64,000 nucleotides of DNA from Sphingopyxis sp. (GCA_002733865.1 NVXM01000008.1:92979-156978), one strand, 5' to 3'. Shown: positions 45,879-55,825, counted from the first letter of the stretch. Program-made: numbers and translations. The notes: a model not told the origin generated them from the sequence alone.

Positions 45879-45977
45879 AATAACAATCTTGAACTATTTT
45901 GCTCCCTCGGTGACTGCGATTGCCGCTCGCGCCCGAACATGCTTGACTAAACCGGTCGTCGCCCACAGATAATCTCC

Positions 45978-46391
45978 ATGCCACTCAACATGACCAAGAT
46001 TGCCTATCGCAGCGAAAGCCCGGCGACGCTGCGCAAATGGCTTGAATCCCATCAAGGCAACAGCGCCACAGATGGCGAGGCGAGACTCACCACCCGCTAT
46101 CTGCCCAAGCGGCACGAGGAGATGGTCGGCGGTTCGCTCTACTGGATTCACGCGAAAAAGATCGTGGGTCGCTCGCCGATTATCGGCTTTATGGACAATG
46201 GCCAGGGCCGGCAATGGATTCGGCTGGAACCCAGGCTGATCGCCGTTCAGCCAATCCCGAAACGCGCTCACCAGGGCTGGCGCTATCTCGAGGAAAAAGA
46301 CGCGCCCGCTGATCTGGCCGAGGGCGCGGAAGGGGCAGAGGAAATGCCCGCCGAGATGCTCGGCGAACTGGCGAATCTCGGACTGGTTTAG
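45978..46391 (+). CDS. DUF1489 family protein
   Basis: A 137-residue conserved alphaproteobacterial protein: MPLNMTKIAYRSESPATLRK, TTRYLPKRHEEMVGGSLYWI, then GRSPIIGFMDNGQGRQWIRL. These match DUF1489 as I remember it. No signal peptide or catalytic motif; function unknown. It is divergent from the Fur-box gene and could share the regulatory region. Confidence 0.85.
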   Translation: MPLNMTKIAYRSESPATLRKWLESHQGNSATDGEARLTTRYLPKRHEEMVGGSLYWIHAKKIVGRSPIIGFMDNGQGRQWIRLEPRLIAVQPIPKRAHQGWRYLEEKDAPADLAEGAEGAEEMPAEMLGELANLGLV

Positions 46392-46422
46392 TCCCGCCCT
46401 GATCGTTTGCTAACGGCTCCGG

Positions 46423-47328
46423 TCAGTCTTTCCCGTCGAGCCAGTGCCGCAACAGATCGTGGGCAATGGCAAAAGGCGGCGGCGCAACAAAGGGCGCAGC
46501 CGGATCACCGGCCATGGCGGCCTTGACCTCGTCGACCGAGAACCAGGCCGCTTCCTCGATTTCCTCCTCGTCGAGCGTCAGCGTCGGATCGTCGGTGACG
46601 CTGGTGCAGGCGATCATCAGCGAGGACGGAAACGGCCACGGCTGGCTGGCGACATAGCGGACATCGCGGACCTTGATCCCGGCTTCCTCGAACAATTCGC
46701 GTTTCACGCAGCCTTCAATGCTTTCCCCGGGCTCCAGAAATCCGGCCAGCGCGGAAAAGCTTTTCGGCGGAAAACGCGGCTGGCGACCGAGCAAGACCTT
46801 GCCCTCGCATTCCGACAGCATGATCGCGACTGGATCGGTGCGCGGAAAATGCTCTGCGCCGCAACCGCCATTGTCACGGTCACACAAGCGCGCCCAGCCG
46901 CCTTTACGGGACTGCGTCGGCTGGCCGCATTGCGCGCAAAATTGATGCCGGGCGTGCCAGTCGACCAGACTGCGGGCTGTCGCATAGATTGCGGCCTGAT
47001 CAGCCGGCAGGCCTCCCAGCGTCTGCCAAAGCGCCCGATTGGCTGCAGGCCCGGCGTCCCCTGCCCCGTTCAGTTCTGCAAAATAGGATATGTCATCTTC
47101 GATACCGAGCAACAGCAGATCATTGTCCGGCGAGGCTTCATAGGCAGCGCCCCAGGCGAGTTCGCCATGATCGTTGAATATTGGATTCAGGCCGTCCAGC
47201 TTGAGCAACTTCGCCCGCGGGTTCATCATCGCGGCGCGCAGCTTGTCCGGATTGACTCTTACCTGATCGGCGCGGTCAAGCGTTCCGCCCGCAAATGTGG
47301 GAACTATGGTCTTTACAGCAGTCGGCAT
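46423..47328 (-). CDS. nudC: NAD(+) diphosphatase / NADH pyrophosphatase NudC
   Basis: A 301-residue Nudix hydrolase that splits NAD(H) and can remove NAD caps from RNA. The zinc ribbon is FCAQCGQP then LCDRDNGGCGAEHFPRTDP. The Nudix box is GFLEPGESIEGCVKRELFEE followed by AG. The NudC signature SQPWPFPSSLM comes next. All functional elements are present. Confidence 0.96.
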   Translation of the reverse strand: MPTAVKTIVPTFAGGTLDRADQVRVNPDKLRAAMMNPRAKLLKLDGLNPIFNDHGELAWGAAYEASPDNDLLLLGIEDDISYFAELNGAGDAGPAANRALWQTLGGLPADQAAIYATARSLVDWHARHQFCAQCGQPTQSRKGGWARLCDRDNGGCGAEHFPRTDPVAIMLSECEGKVLLGRQPRFPPKSFSALAGFLEPGESIEGCVKRELFEEAGIKVRDVRYVASQPWPFPSSLMIACTSVTDDPTLTLDEEEIEEAAWFSVDEVKAAMAGDPAAPFVAPPPFAIAHDLLRHWLDGKD

Positions 47329-47385
47329 CTTGTCTCCCGGATGTTTTTATCTTGCTCCCTGCACAAGAGAGGGAATTCGTGGGCG

Positions 47386-48729
47386 TCACGGACTCGTTTT
47401 ACCGGCACCCGCCTGCGCCATTCCGATGAGGTCGGCATAGACATATTTTGGAAATTCGGACTGGAACGGGTAGCTGTTCGACGGAATATATTGGGTATAT
47501 CCGCCGGCCCGGATGCCGCGAACCGTGTCGACAAAGGCCGATGTGCCCGCTGCGCCACCCCAGCCAAAGGTGCCAGCCGGGCTGACCTCGGTACCCAGAC
47601 CGGACCGACCGCCTGCCCCGAAGCCATGATTGGCAACCCAGGTGCCCTTGGTGCTGGCAGTTTTTGGCAGAAGATTGGACATGCCGAGCTTGACGGTCTC
47701 CGGTTTCATCACCTGAACACCGTTCGCTGTGCCAAAACCGAGCAGCATCTGCAGGAATTTGTCATAGTCACCGGCAGTCCCGACCAGACCGGTGCTGCCA
47801 AAGGCAAAGGGCGGCTTGTCGAGAAAGATGCTGGTCGCGCCCGGATCGATCGGGATCAGTGAGCCTCCGAAAGGCGCATAATTGGTGGCCAGATTGACCG
47901 CCTGGTCGGCCGGCACCTGATAGAATATATTCTTCATGCCCAGCGGCCCGAACATCCGCTCCTGCAGAAACTGGTCGAGCGGCTTGCCCGACACTTTCTC
48001 AATCACTGCGCTCAGCACATCATGGCCGAGCGAATAGCTCCACTGCGTCCCGGGTTGATAGACAAGAGGCAGCTCCGACAGACGCTTCATGAAGGTCATG
48101 ATATCCGGGGTTGGCGCGCCCGCCTCAAGACCGGGAATCGGACTGCGGCTAACGCGGCCGGGCGTCAGACCCGCCGCCAGATAGGCCTTCAATATGGGGC
48201 CCTTGGAGACGATCGTATAGCCAAGCCCGGCGGTGTGCGTCTGCAACTGTCTGATCGTGATCGGAATCTTGGCCGGCTCGACCTCGTCCAGCGCTCCTTC
48301 CGGATCGAGCAGCACCTGCATATCGGCAAATTCGGGAAAGAAATCCGACAAGGGTTGATCGAGAGAAATCAGTCCGTCCTCGATCAGCATCATCGTCGCC
48401 ATCCCGGTGATCGGCTTGGTCTGCGAATACATCCGCCACAAAGTATCACCATCGACCGGCTTGCTGCCGCCCAGCGCAAGCGTACCGGCAGAAATGACCT
48501 GCGGCGAAGCCTCGCCAAAACCGATCATCGCCAGCATGCCAGCGACCTTCTTGTCCGCTACATATTCGTTGATAATCTTGGTCAGGCCCGGGAAACTGGT
48601 GCCCATTTCCTTGGCAAAGGCAAGACCGGGCATGCCGGCCAGAACCGCGCCGGTCCCGATACCGCCAAGCACGGAGCGCCGGGAAAAAGAAGACCCAAGC
48701 GACGACATTGCAGGTGTTTGAGCGTTCAT
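47386..48729 (-). CDS. Tat-exported serine hydrolase, class C beta-lactamase family
   Basis: A 447-residue protein with a Tat-type signal (SFSRRSVLGGIGTGAVLAG). It has a beta-lactamase/DD-peptidase-like domain: YSQTKPITGMATMML carries the S-x-x-K nucleophile, YSLGHDVL replaces the usual Y-x-N, and FGWGGAAGTSAFVD stands in the KTG/HxG position. Family members are often esterases. AAGGA lies upstream of the ATG at 48729, which overlaps the mutY stop (ATGA), so the two genes are coupled. Substrate unknown. Confidence 0.88.
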   Translation of the reverse strand: MNAQTPAMSSLGSSFSRRSVLGGIGTGAVLAGMPGLAFAKEMGTSFPGLTKIINEYVADKKVAGMLAMIGFGEASPQVISAGTLALGGSKPVDGDTLWRMYSQTKPITGMATMMLIEDGLISLDQPLSDFFPEFADMQVLLDPEGALDEVEPAKIPITIRQLQTHTAGLGYTIVSKGPILKAYLAAGLTPGRVSRSPIPGLEAGAPTPDIMTFMKRLSELPLVYQPGTQWSYSLGHDVLSAVIEKVSGKPLDQFLQERMFGPLGMKNIFYQVPADQAVNLATNYAPFGGSLIPIDPGATSIFLDKPPFAFGSTGLVGTAGDYDKFLQMLLGFGTANGVQVMKPETVKLGMSNLLPKTASTKGTWVANHGFGAGGRSGLGTEVSPAGTFGWGGAAGTSAFVDTVRGIRAGGYTQYIPSNSYPFQSEFPKYVYADLIGMAQAGAGKTSP

Positions 48730-49793
48730 TTCTGTTCCTTCAGTTTCCATTTCACCGCCTTGGCATAGAGCGTCGGCAGCCCAGCGTCCGCTATATTGTC
48801 GATCGGCCACCAGATATCGGACTGCCTATCAGTAGCGATTTTTTCGCCCCGATAAACTGCCAAATCAACCTCAAGCGAAAAATGGGTGAAGCTGTGCTGA
48901 ACAACATTCTCATGCACCCGCCACTCGCCCCCAATCGGTGGCCGGGCATCCCCGTCATTGCCCGCAGCCCATCCGTCATCCGGCAGCGCCCGCATCCCGC
49001 CAAGCATGCCTTTTGATGCGCGAGTGGCCAGCAAAATCCTGCCTTGCTCCTCAACCCAGAAGAAGCGAGCACGGCGAACCGGCTTCGCTTTCTTCGGCGG
49101 CTTCACCGGAAAGGATTCCATCTCGCCAAGATCATAGGCCGCGCATTGCTCTCGCACCGGACAAATGTCGCATTTCGGATTTTTGGAGGTGCAGATGGTC
49201 GCACCCATATCCATGCAGGCCTGGGCAAAATCCCCGACCCCCCTTTCCGGCGTGATCGCGTCCATCGCCGCGCGGATTTCGGCCTTGCCTTTGGGGAGCG
49301 GGGTATCGATGGTAAACAGCCGCGCCACCAGCCGCTCGATATTGGCATCGACAACCACCGCTCGCTCGCCGAAGGCGATCGCCGCGATAGCAGCAGCGGT
49401 ATAGGCGCCCACTCCGGGCAGCTTTAACAGTTCAGACTCTTTCTGAGGAAAGGTTCCGCCCAGTTTTTCAGTGACATGCACGGCACATTTATGAAGATTT
49501 CGCGCCCGCGCGTAATAACCCAGTCCGGCCCAGGCGGCGAGCACGTCTGCTTCTTCGGCCTCGGCGAGGTGCTGGACCGTCGGCCAGCGCCAGGTGAATT
49601 TCTCGAAATAGCTTTTGACCGCTCCGACCGTGGTCTGCTGCAGCATGATTTCGGACAGCCAGACATGATAGGGATCGGGTAAATCACCGCCCGGTGGTGA
49701 CCGCCACGGCAATTTCCGGGCGTTATCCACATAATGTGCACCTATATTGGCAGAAATTTTTTGCGCCTTGGCAGAGAAACTATCGACGGCCAT
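48726..49793 (-). CDS. mutY: A/G-specific adenine DNA glycosylase MutY
   Basis: MutY removes adenine mispaired with 8-oxoguanine. Residues read WLSEIMLQQTTVGAVKSYF near 45, the helix-hairpin-helix LPGVGAYTAAAIAAIAF, VVVDANIERLVARLF with the catalytic Asp, and the [4Fe-4S] ligands C-x6-C-x2-C-x5-C in CTSKNPKCDICPVREQC. The C-terminal Nudix-like domain contains VQHSFTHFSLEVDL. The start at 49793 gives MAVDSFSAKAQKI; upstream sequence in frame has no homology. It is divergent from dciA 27 bp away. Confidence 0.96.
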   Translation of the reverse strand: MAVDSFSAKAQKISANIGAHYVDNARKLPWRSPPGGDLPDPYHVWLSEIMLQQTTVGAVKSYFEKFTWRWPTVQHLAEAEEADVLAAWAGLGYYARARNLHKCAVHVTEKLGGTFPQKESELLKLPGVGAYTAAAIAAIAFGERAVVVDANIERLVARLFTIDTPLPKGKAEIRAAMDAITPERGVGDFAQACMDMGATICTSKNPKCDICPVREQCAAYDLGEMESFPVKPPKKAKPVRRARFFWVEEQGRILLATRASKGMLGGMRALPDDGWAAGNDGDARPPIGGEWRVHENVVQHSFTHFSLEVDLAVYRGEKIATDRQSDIWWPIDNIADAGLPTLYAKAVKWKLKEQK

Positions 49794-49820
49794 GGCCGCG
49801 CCATGCCATAAACGACAGCT

Positions 49821-50480
49821 ATGGCGAAGAAAATTGGCAGTGCTGGCGATGAAAAGGCGAAAACCGCCGCTGCTGGCAAGCCTGCGACCAAAAAATCGGC
49901 TGCCCGCAAATATCAGAAGTTCCAGCGTCCGCGCGGTGGTCCGGCGAAAAGCATCTCCGATCTGATGCCGGAAATCGGCCGCGCCGCCTTTCGCCGCTAT
50001 GGCTTCATCCAGAGCTCGGTGGTCAGCCGCTGGGCGGAGATTGTCGGCGAACGCTATGCGGCAGTATCGCTGCCCGAATCGATTCGCTTCCCGCGCGGCG
50101 AAAAGGAGGGCGGAACGCTGCATCTCGTTGTCTCCGGCGCCTATGCAACGATGATGCAACATATCGCTCCGGACATCATCGAACGGGTAAACCGCTTTTT
50201 CGGCTATGGCGCAGTCAGTCAGATAAGATTCAGACAAGGCGTCGTAACGCCGAAGAAAGACAAGGAAAAAAGGGTTCCCCTGCCCGCTTCGCTCAGACCC
50301 GCGCCGATCCAGCTCGGCGAAAATCTGCGCGATATTGGCGATGCGGAGCTGAATCGCGTGCTGGACTCGCTGGCATCGGCAGTTGCAAAGGCGGAAGCGG
50401 ACCCTAAGAACGATTCAAAGCAGACGATCAGGGTTGTCGGCAAGATCGGCGGCGGTGACAAGAAGAAGGACGGGACATGA
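49821..50480 (+). CDS. DciA-like DUF721 protein (replicative helicase loader)
   Basis: A 219-residue protein with a Lys/Ala-rich N-terminus and then a DUF721 domain: AFRRYGFIQSSVVSRWAEIV, then GGTLHLVVSGAYATMMQHIA and RVNRFFGYGAVSQIRFRQG. DciA helps place DnaB at the origin in bacteria lacking DnaC. The C-terminal extension is charged and probably flexible. It overlaps the DsbA-like gene by 4 bp and is divergent from mutY. Confidence 0.85.
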   Translation: MAKKIGSAGDEKAKTAAAGKPATKKSAARKYQKFQRPRGGPAKSISDLMPEIGRAAFRRYGFIQSSVVSRWAEIVGERYAAVSLPESIRFPRGEKEGGTLHLVVSGAYATMMQHIAPDIIERVNRFFGYGAVSQIRFRQGVVTPKKDKEKRVPLPASLRPAPIQLGENLRDIGDAELNRVLDSLASAVAKAEADPKNDSKQTIRVVGKIGGGDKKKDGT

Positions 50481-51172
50481 AGGTAAGAAGCGCATATCTT
50501 GCTGCGGCACTGGTTACAGCCGCGGTGATGGTATCTCCCGCATCCGCGCAGCAGACGGATTGGTCCAAGCGTGTAACCCAGTCGCCGATGGGCGGCCATA
50601 TCATTGGCAATCCGCTCGCCAAGAACCGGCTGGTCGAATATGTCAGCTATACCTGCAGCCATTGCGCTGACTTTGAAGTCGCCTCCAGCGGCCCTCTGAA
50701 GTCCGGCTATATCGCCAAGGGCCATGTCAGCGCCGAAGTCCGCAACTATGTCCGCGATGCCGTGGATTTTACGGCAGCGATGCTGGCGCGATGCGGCGGC
50801 CGCACCAAATTTTTCGGCAATCATCATGCCTTGATGGCGTCGCAGGACAGTTGGTTAAAGACCGTCATGTCAACCTCGCCTGAAGTTCAGAAGACCTGGT
50901 ACCAGGGCGAAACCATCGACCGGCTAAAGAAAATTGCGACCGATGTCGGCTTCTACCCGATCATGGCCAAGCGTGGTATCACCAAGGCACAAGCCAATGT
51001 CTGTCTGGCGGACAAGGATGCCCAGGACAAGATTCTGGCGATGACCAAATATGGCGCGGAGACGGTCAAGATCACCGGCACGCCAAGCTTCACAATAAAC
51101 GACAAACTACTGGACAAGGTCCACAGCTGGCCGTCGCTGCAACCCGCGCTCGCTGCCCTTCCCTCGAAATAG
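50477..51172 (+). CDS. DsbA-family periplasmic thioredoxin-like protein
   Basis: A 231-residue exported protein (signal peptide ending ASAQQ) with a thioredoxin fold. NRLVEYVSYTCSHCADFEVA carries the active CSHC near residue 57, and ITGTPSFTINDKLLDKVHSW has the cis-proline. The DsbA-like helical insert resembles the DsbA/DsbG-type thiol oxidases of alphaproteobacteria. The next gene is a paralogue, and the start overlaps the dciA stop (ATGA). Confidence 0.9.
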   Translation: MKVRSAYLAAALVTAAVMVSPASAQQTDWSKRVTQSPMGGHIIGNPLAKNRLVEYVSYTCSHCADFEVASSGPLKSGYIAKGHVSAEVRNYVRDAVDFTAAMLARCGGRTKFFGNHHALMASQDSWLKTVMSTSPEVQKTWYQGETIDRLKKIATDVGFYPIMAKRGITKAQANVCLADKDAQDKILAMTKYGAETVKITGTPSFTINDKLLDKVHSWPSLQPALAALPSK

Positions 51173-51199
51173 ATGATCATCTGGAACAGGAATAACATC

Positions 51200-51943
51200 A
51201 TGCGTAAATCCCTTTCACTTTTGCCGATTTCCCTCGCTCTTGCCCTGAGCGCCTGCGGTGGCGGCGCATCCGATACGGCTGAGAGCGGCACCACGGACTC
51301 GGCAGCTGCGGTCGAGGCACCGGACGGACAGAAATGGTCCGAGACGGTTTCGAAAACCGACGCTGGCGGTGTCGTGATGGGCAACCCCGATGCGCCAATC
51401 AAACTGGTCGAATATATGTCGATCACTTGCTCGCACTGCAAAGACTTTGGGGAGCAGGCCTTTGCACCGCTGCGCGACAATTATGTCGACAGCGGCCGGG
51501 TCAGTTTTGAAGTGCGCAATTTCGTTCGCGATCCACTCGACCTGACCGCTGCCATTCTGTCCCGCTGCGGCGGCGAAGGACCGTTCTTCCCGCTGACCGA
51601 ACAGGCACTGAGCAATCAGGGTGCAATGTTTGAAAAAGCGCAAGGCATGGGTGAGGCTACCTATACCAATATCCTGCAGTCCGCTCACGACAAGCGCTTT
51701 GTCCGCCTTGCTGAGCAGCTTGGCCTGATCACCTTTTTCCAGCAGCGCGGTATTTCCGAAGATCAGGCCAAGGCGTGCCTGGCCAATACGGAAACAGCCG
51801 AGACATTAATGAACAACACGCAAAAAGCCGTCGAGGAATATAATATCGAAGGCACACCGACCTTTCTGATCAACGGCCAGAAAATCGAGGGCACAAACTG
51901 GGCAATGGTCGAAACCAAGCTGAAGGAGGCCGGCGCGAAATAG
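51200..51943 (+). CDS. DsbA-family lipoprotein, paralogue of the preceding gene
   Basis: A 247-residue protein with a lipobox (ALSAC) at the end of the signal MRKSLSLLPISLALALSAC. After an acidic linker, IKLVEYMSITCSHCKDFGEQ carries CSHC, and NIEGTPTFLINGQKIEGTNW the cis-proline. AGGA lies 8 bases before the ATG at 51200; the upstream ATG at 51173 is less likely. A tandem duplicate of the preceding gene: one soluble, one membrane-anchored. The arrangement dciA-dsbA-dsbA-smc recurs in sphingomonads as I remember it. Confidence 0.9.
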   Translation: MRKSLSLLPISLALALSACGGGASDTAESGTTDSAAAVEAPDGQKWSETVSKTDAGGVVMGNPDAPIKLVEYMSITCSHCKDFGEQAFAPLRDNYVDSGRVSFEVRNFVRDPLDLTAAILSRCGGEGPFFPLTEQALSNQGAMFEKAQGMGEATYTNILQSAHDKRFVRLAEQLGLITFFQQRGISEDQAKACLANTETAETLMNNTQKAVEEYNIEGTPTFLINGQKIEGTNWAMVETKLKEAGAK

Positions 51944-52016
51944 GCGCTGGTCGAATCGCCAAAGGGGGGCGCGATTTGAATTGGGTGACTGACAAAGACC
52001 GCACGGGGGCAATTCC

Positions 52017-55000
52017 GTGCAAATAAAGAAGCTCCGACTTTCGGGCTTCAAAAGCTTTGTCGACCCTACGGAGCTGCGCATCGAAAAAGGTCTGACCGGC
52101 GTGGTCGGCCCCAATGGCTGCGGCAAGTCCAATCTGCTGGAGGCCATCCGCTGGGTGATGGGCGAAAATAGCGCCAAGTCGATGCGCGGCGGCGGCATGG
52201 AAGATGTGATCTTCGCTGGCACCGAGGATCGGCCGGAACGGCAATTTGCGGAAGTCGCGCTGACCGCCGAACGGGAAACCAACGACGTCTCGTCACTGCA
52301 TGTCGGCGATAACGACAGCGAGCTGGAAATTGTGCGCCGGATCGAGCGCGGGGCCGGTTCTGCCTATCGGGCCAATGGGACCGATGTTCGGGCCAAGGAT
52401 ATCGCACTGATCTTTGCCGATGCAGCGACTGGTGCCCACAGCCCGGCGCTGGTCAGCCAGGGCAAAATATCTAATATCATCTCCTCCAAGCCGGAAGCGA
52501 GGCGGGAGATGCTCGAAGAAGCGGCAGGCATCTCCGGGCTCCACGTCCGGCGGCGGGATGCCGAGCAGAAATTGCGCGCGGCAGAAAAGAACCTTGCTCG
52601 TCTCGACGATATATTAGGCGATATGGAGCAGCGCGCCGCCAATCTTCGGCGGCAGGCCAAGCAGGCCGAACGCTACCGCAAGCTCAGCGCGGAAATCACC
52701 CTCGTCGAAGGCCGGCTGATTTACGCGCGCTGGCGAGAAGCCGCAGCGGCCTCCGATCTCGCCAAGGCCGAAGCCGAAGCTGCCGAAGCCAGAGTCGACG
52801 CCGCGCATAAGGAACAGCAAGCTGCGGTTGCGGCGCAGAATGAAAGCGCCAAAGCGCTCGGCCTGTTGCGTGCGGACGTGCAGCGCGCCCGCGAACAGGC
52901 CAGCGAATCCAGCCACCGGCTGCTGACACTGACCAACGAACGCGACAATCTGAAATCGCGGCTGCTCGATCTGCAGGCGCAGGCCCAGCGCATCCACGAA
53001 GACAATGCCCGCGAGGACCAGCTGACCCGCGACGCGATGGAGGCGCTGGATCGTCTCGAGCAGGACGAAAAGCGGCTGGCAACCGAATTATCGGAGCTGA
53101 CCAGGCAACGGCCCGATCTGGAACGCGCCGCCGAGCGCGCGGAACGAGCGGCCAGCGAGGCGGAGGTTGAACTGGCCAAGGCGGTCGCCGAGGAAGCACG
53201 GATCCAGGCCGAGATAAAGGTTGCCAATGCCGCTGTCGATGCGGCGCAGACGCGCCATGACCGGCTCGCGGTCGAACTGGAACGGCTGAATGCCGAACGC
53301 GCCGAAATGGGCGATGAAGCCGAGCTTCAGGCGGCGCTTGCCGAAGCCATAGCCACACGGGAGGCGGCACAGAAAGCTGCGGACGGCAGCGGCGGCAAGA
53401 TCGCCTCGCTTGAGGAACAACGGGTGGAGGCCACGGCGGCCCGCGATGCCGCGCAATCCGGTCTGGCCGAATTGAAAGCGGAACTGGCAGGCCTGAAATC
53501 CGAACATGATGCCCTGAACCGGGAACTGTCAAAAGCGGAAAGCACCAACAAGGCTATCGATCAGGTCAAACCGGCTGCGGGCTATGAACGCGCCCTGGCC
53601 GCGGCGCTGGGCGATGATCTGCTGGCCTCCGTCGGCGAGGATAGCGACCGGTTCTGGGGTGGCGCGGATCTCGCTGCTTCGGCTGACGCACCGTCCGGAA
53701 CCGAGACCCTGCTCGACCTGGTCCAGGCGCCCAAAGAATTGCACAATCGTCTGTCGCAGATATTTGTTGCCGACAGCGATGAGGGACAATCACTGTCCGT
53801 CGGGCAGCGGCTGGTCACGAAGACCGGTGCGCTGCGCCGCTGGGACGGCTTTGTCGCGCGCGATGACGGCAATGCCAGCGCCGAGCGGCTGGTCCGGGCC
53901 AATCGTCTGCGCGAATTGCAGGAGATGCTGGTTCCCGCCCAAAACAAGGTTGCCGAAGCGGAAATAGCGCTCGAAACGCAGCGCGAAGCAATCTCTGCAA
54001 TAGAAACGGGCCTTGGTGAAGCGCGCACGGCGCGGCGCGAGGCCGAGGAAGCGCTGCGCCGGGCCCTGCGCGAAGCCGATCAGGCGGAAGAGGCGCTGGC
54101 TTGGCTGCAGAAACGCACCGCCAGCCTCGCCGATCGCGACACAGCACTGAAAGCGGAAAGCGCGACGGCGCGTACCGAACTGGAGGCCGCGCAAAAGGAG
54201 CGCAGCAGCCAGCCCGACGGTGCCGCGCAGGAACGGGCGCGAGCCGCCTTGCAGGAACAGCGCGATGCCGCTCGGGGTCAAGTAATGTCTGCACAGGCGG
54301 CGCTCTCCGCTATCGACCAGAAGCTGGCGCAGGTGAAGGAGCAGAAAGCCGTGGCCAGCGCCCAGATCCGCTCGTGGCAGGACCGCTCCGGCGAGGCCGA
54401 AGTGCGGATGAAGGAAATGGCCAAACGTGGTGCACTGATCGAGGCCGAAGTCGAAAGTCTCGCAGACCGTCCGCGGGTCATTGAGGTTGAGGTCACCAAA
54501 CTGGCAGAACAGCAGGACTTGCTGAACGGCAAGGTGGCGGAAAAAGACGCAGAACTGCAGGTCGCAGAGCTGGCCCAGCGCGACCATGAAGACCGGCTGA
54601 CTCAGGCCAGCGAGTTGCTTAGCCAGGCCCGCGAAACCCGCGCCGGGGCCAAGGCACGCGCGGAAAATCAGGACCTGCGCCGGATGGAAATGGGCCGGGT
54701 TTCGGCGGAGAAATTCGAATGTCCCGCTCCCGTCCTGCCCAAAAAACTGGACTTTGACGAGGATAGCGTTGGCGAGGCGTCGGAAGAATCAACGGAATTG
54801 GAACGGCTTTCGCTAAGCCGCGAGCGGATCGGACCAGTCAATCTGGTTGCTGCCGATGAACTGGCGGAGCTCGAAACCGAATGGGAAAAATCGACCAAGG
54901 AAAGCGAAGAGCTGAACGAGGCGATCCATCAGCTGCGCGGCTCGATCGGCAGCCTCAACCGCGAGGGCCGCCAGCGCCTGTTCGCCGCCTTCGAGGAAGT

Positions 55001-55454
55001 CGACCAGCATTTTCAGCGGCTGTTCGCGACCCTGTTCGACGGCGGCAAGGCGCATCTCGAAATGATCAACAGCGACGATCCGCTGGAAGCCGGGCTGGAA
55101 ATCATGGCGCAGCCGCCGGGCAAGAAGCTGACCTCGCTAACCCTGCTGTCGGGCGGCGAACAGGCGCTGACCGCCGTCGCGCTGATCTTCGGCCTGTTCC
55201 TCACCAACCCCGCCCCGATATGCGTCCTCGACGAGGTCGACGCGCCGCTCGATGACGCCAATATCGAGCGCTTCTGCGACCTGCTCGACAAGATGGTGGC
55301 AGAAACCAACACCCGCTATCTGATCGTGACCCACAATGCCGTCACCATGAGCCGCATGCACCGGTTGTTCGGCGTCACCATGGTCGAACGCGGGATTTCG
55401 CAGCTGGTCTCGGTGGACCTCAACGCGGCGGAAGAGTTGCTGGCGGCGGAATAG
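52017..55454 (+). CDS. smc: Chromosome segregation ATPase SMC
   Basis: A 1145-residue SMC with all parts. The N-terminal head has Walker A GPNGCGKSNLLEAIRWVMGE near residue 33 and the Q-loop region. A coiled coil runs from about 165 to 500, followed by a hinge (about 505-620, AAGYERALAAALGDDLLAS) and a second coiled coil. The C-terminal head carries the signature LSGGEQALTAVALIFGLF and Walker B ICVLDEVDAPLDDAN. Starts at GTG 52017 after a G-rich site. It forms the condensin core with ScpA/ScpB encoded elsewhere. Confidence 0.97.
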   Translation: MQIKKLRLSGFKSFVDPTELRIEKGLTGVVGPNGCGKSNLLEAIRWVMGENSAKSMRGGGMEDVIFAGTEDRPERQFAEVALTAERETNDVSSLHVGDNDSELEIVRRIERGAGSAYRANGTDVRAKDIALIFADAATGAHSPALVSQGKISNIISSKPEARREMLEEAAGISGLHVRRRDAEQKLRAAEKNLARLDDILGDMEQRAANLRRQAKQAERYRKLSAEITLVEGRLIYARWREAAAASDLAKAEAEAAEARVDAAHKEQQAAVAAQNESAKALGLLRADVQRAREQASESSHRLLTLTNERDNLKSRLLDLQAQAQRIHEDNAREDQLTRDAMEALDRLEQDEKRLATELSELTRQRPDLERAAERAERAASEAEVELAKAVAEEARIQAEIKVANAAVDAAQTRHDRLAVELERLNAERAEMGDEAELQAALAEAIATREAAQKAADGSGGKIASLEEQRVEATAARDAAQSGLAELKAELAGLKSEHDALNRELSKAESTNKAIDQVKPAAGYERALAAALGDDLLASVGEDSDRFWGGADLAASADAPSGTETLLDLVQAPKELHNRLSQIFVADSDEGQSLSVGQRLVTKTGALRRWDGFVARDDGNASAERLVRANRLRELQEMLVPAQNKVAEAEIALETQREAISAIETGLGEARTARREAEEALRRALREADQAEEALAWLQKRTASLADRDTALKAESATARTELEAAQKERSSQPDGAAQERARAALQEQRDAARGQVMSAQAALSAIDQKLAQVKEQKAVASAQIRSWQDRSGEAEVRMKEMAKRGALIEAEVESLADRPRVIEVEVTKLAEQQDLLNGKVAEKDAELQVAELAQRDHEDRLTQASELLSQARETRAGAKARAENQDLRRMEMGRVSAEKFECPAPVLPKKLDFDEDSVGEASEESTELERLSLSRERIGPVNLVAADELAELETEWEKSTKESEELNEAIHQLRGSIGSLNREGRQRLFAAFEEVDQHFQRLFATLFDGGKAHLEMINSDDPLEAGLEIMAQPPGKKLTSLTLLSGGEQALTAVALIFGLFLTNPAPICVLDEVDAPLDDANIERFCDLLDKMVAETNTRYLIVTHNAVTMSRMHRLFGVTMVERGISQLVSVDLNAAEELLAAE

Positions 55455-55457
55455 CCT

Positions 55458-55489
55458 TTGACATCTGAATTAATGTAACTACATAAATT
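55458..55489 (+). promoter_or_regulatory. brnTA promoter with inverted-repeat operator
   Basis: TTGACA at 55458-55463 is a perfect -35. Inverted repeat AATTAATGTA-AC-TACATAAATT at 55468-55489 (one mismatch) lies over the spacer and -10 region, with TACATA at 55480-55485 as a -10 candidate. It is 3 bp after the smc stop. BrnA antitoxins carry a ribbon-helix-helix DNA-binding domain and usually repress their own operon, so this is the expected operator. A further hairpin (AGGCC-TGAC / GTCA-GGCCT) lies at 55507-55530. Confidence 0.65.
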
Positions 55490-55564
55490 ATGGGATTTGG
55501 CAGATTAGGCCTGACCGGTTGTCAGGGCCTGCCCCTTGGATGATAAATCGTCTGAGGAGTCCTC

Positions 55565-55825
55565 ATGGAAATATCGTTCGATCCGGACAAGCGCCGTTGG
55601 ACTTTGGAAAACCGCGGATTGGATTTTGTCGATGCTGGAATGGTCTTTGCCGGAGACTATGTTGAACTATTGGATGACCGAAAAGATTATGGCGAAGTTC
55701 GATATCGCATTTTTGGTACGTTAAGGGGCCGACATGTCGCGATTATCTGGACCCCGCGCGGAAATTCCAAACGCATTATTTCAATGAGGTATGCACATGA
55801 CGAAGAAGTCGAAAGATATCGTTGA
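55565..55825 (+). CDS. brnT: BrnT-family ribonuclease toxin
   Basis: An 86-residue protein of the RelE-like BrnT family: MEISFDPDKRRWTLENRGLD, then FVDAGMVFAG, RYRIFGTLRGRHVAIIWTPR and RIISMRYAHDEEVERYR. These include the conserved C-terminal R-I-I-S-x-R-x-A. GAGGAG precedes the ATG by 5 bases. It appears intact. The following antitoxin gene starts within it at 55797. Confidence 0.88.
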   Translation: MEISFDPDKRRWTLENRGLDFVDAGMVFAGDYVELLDDRKDYGEVRYRIFGTLRGRHVAIIWTPRGNSKRIISMRYAHDEEVERYR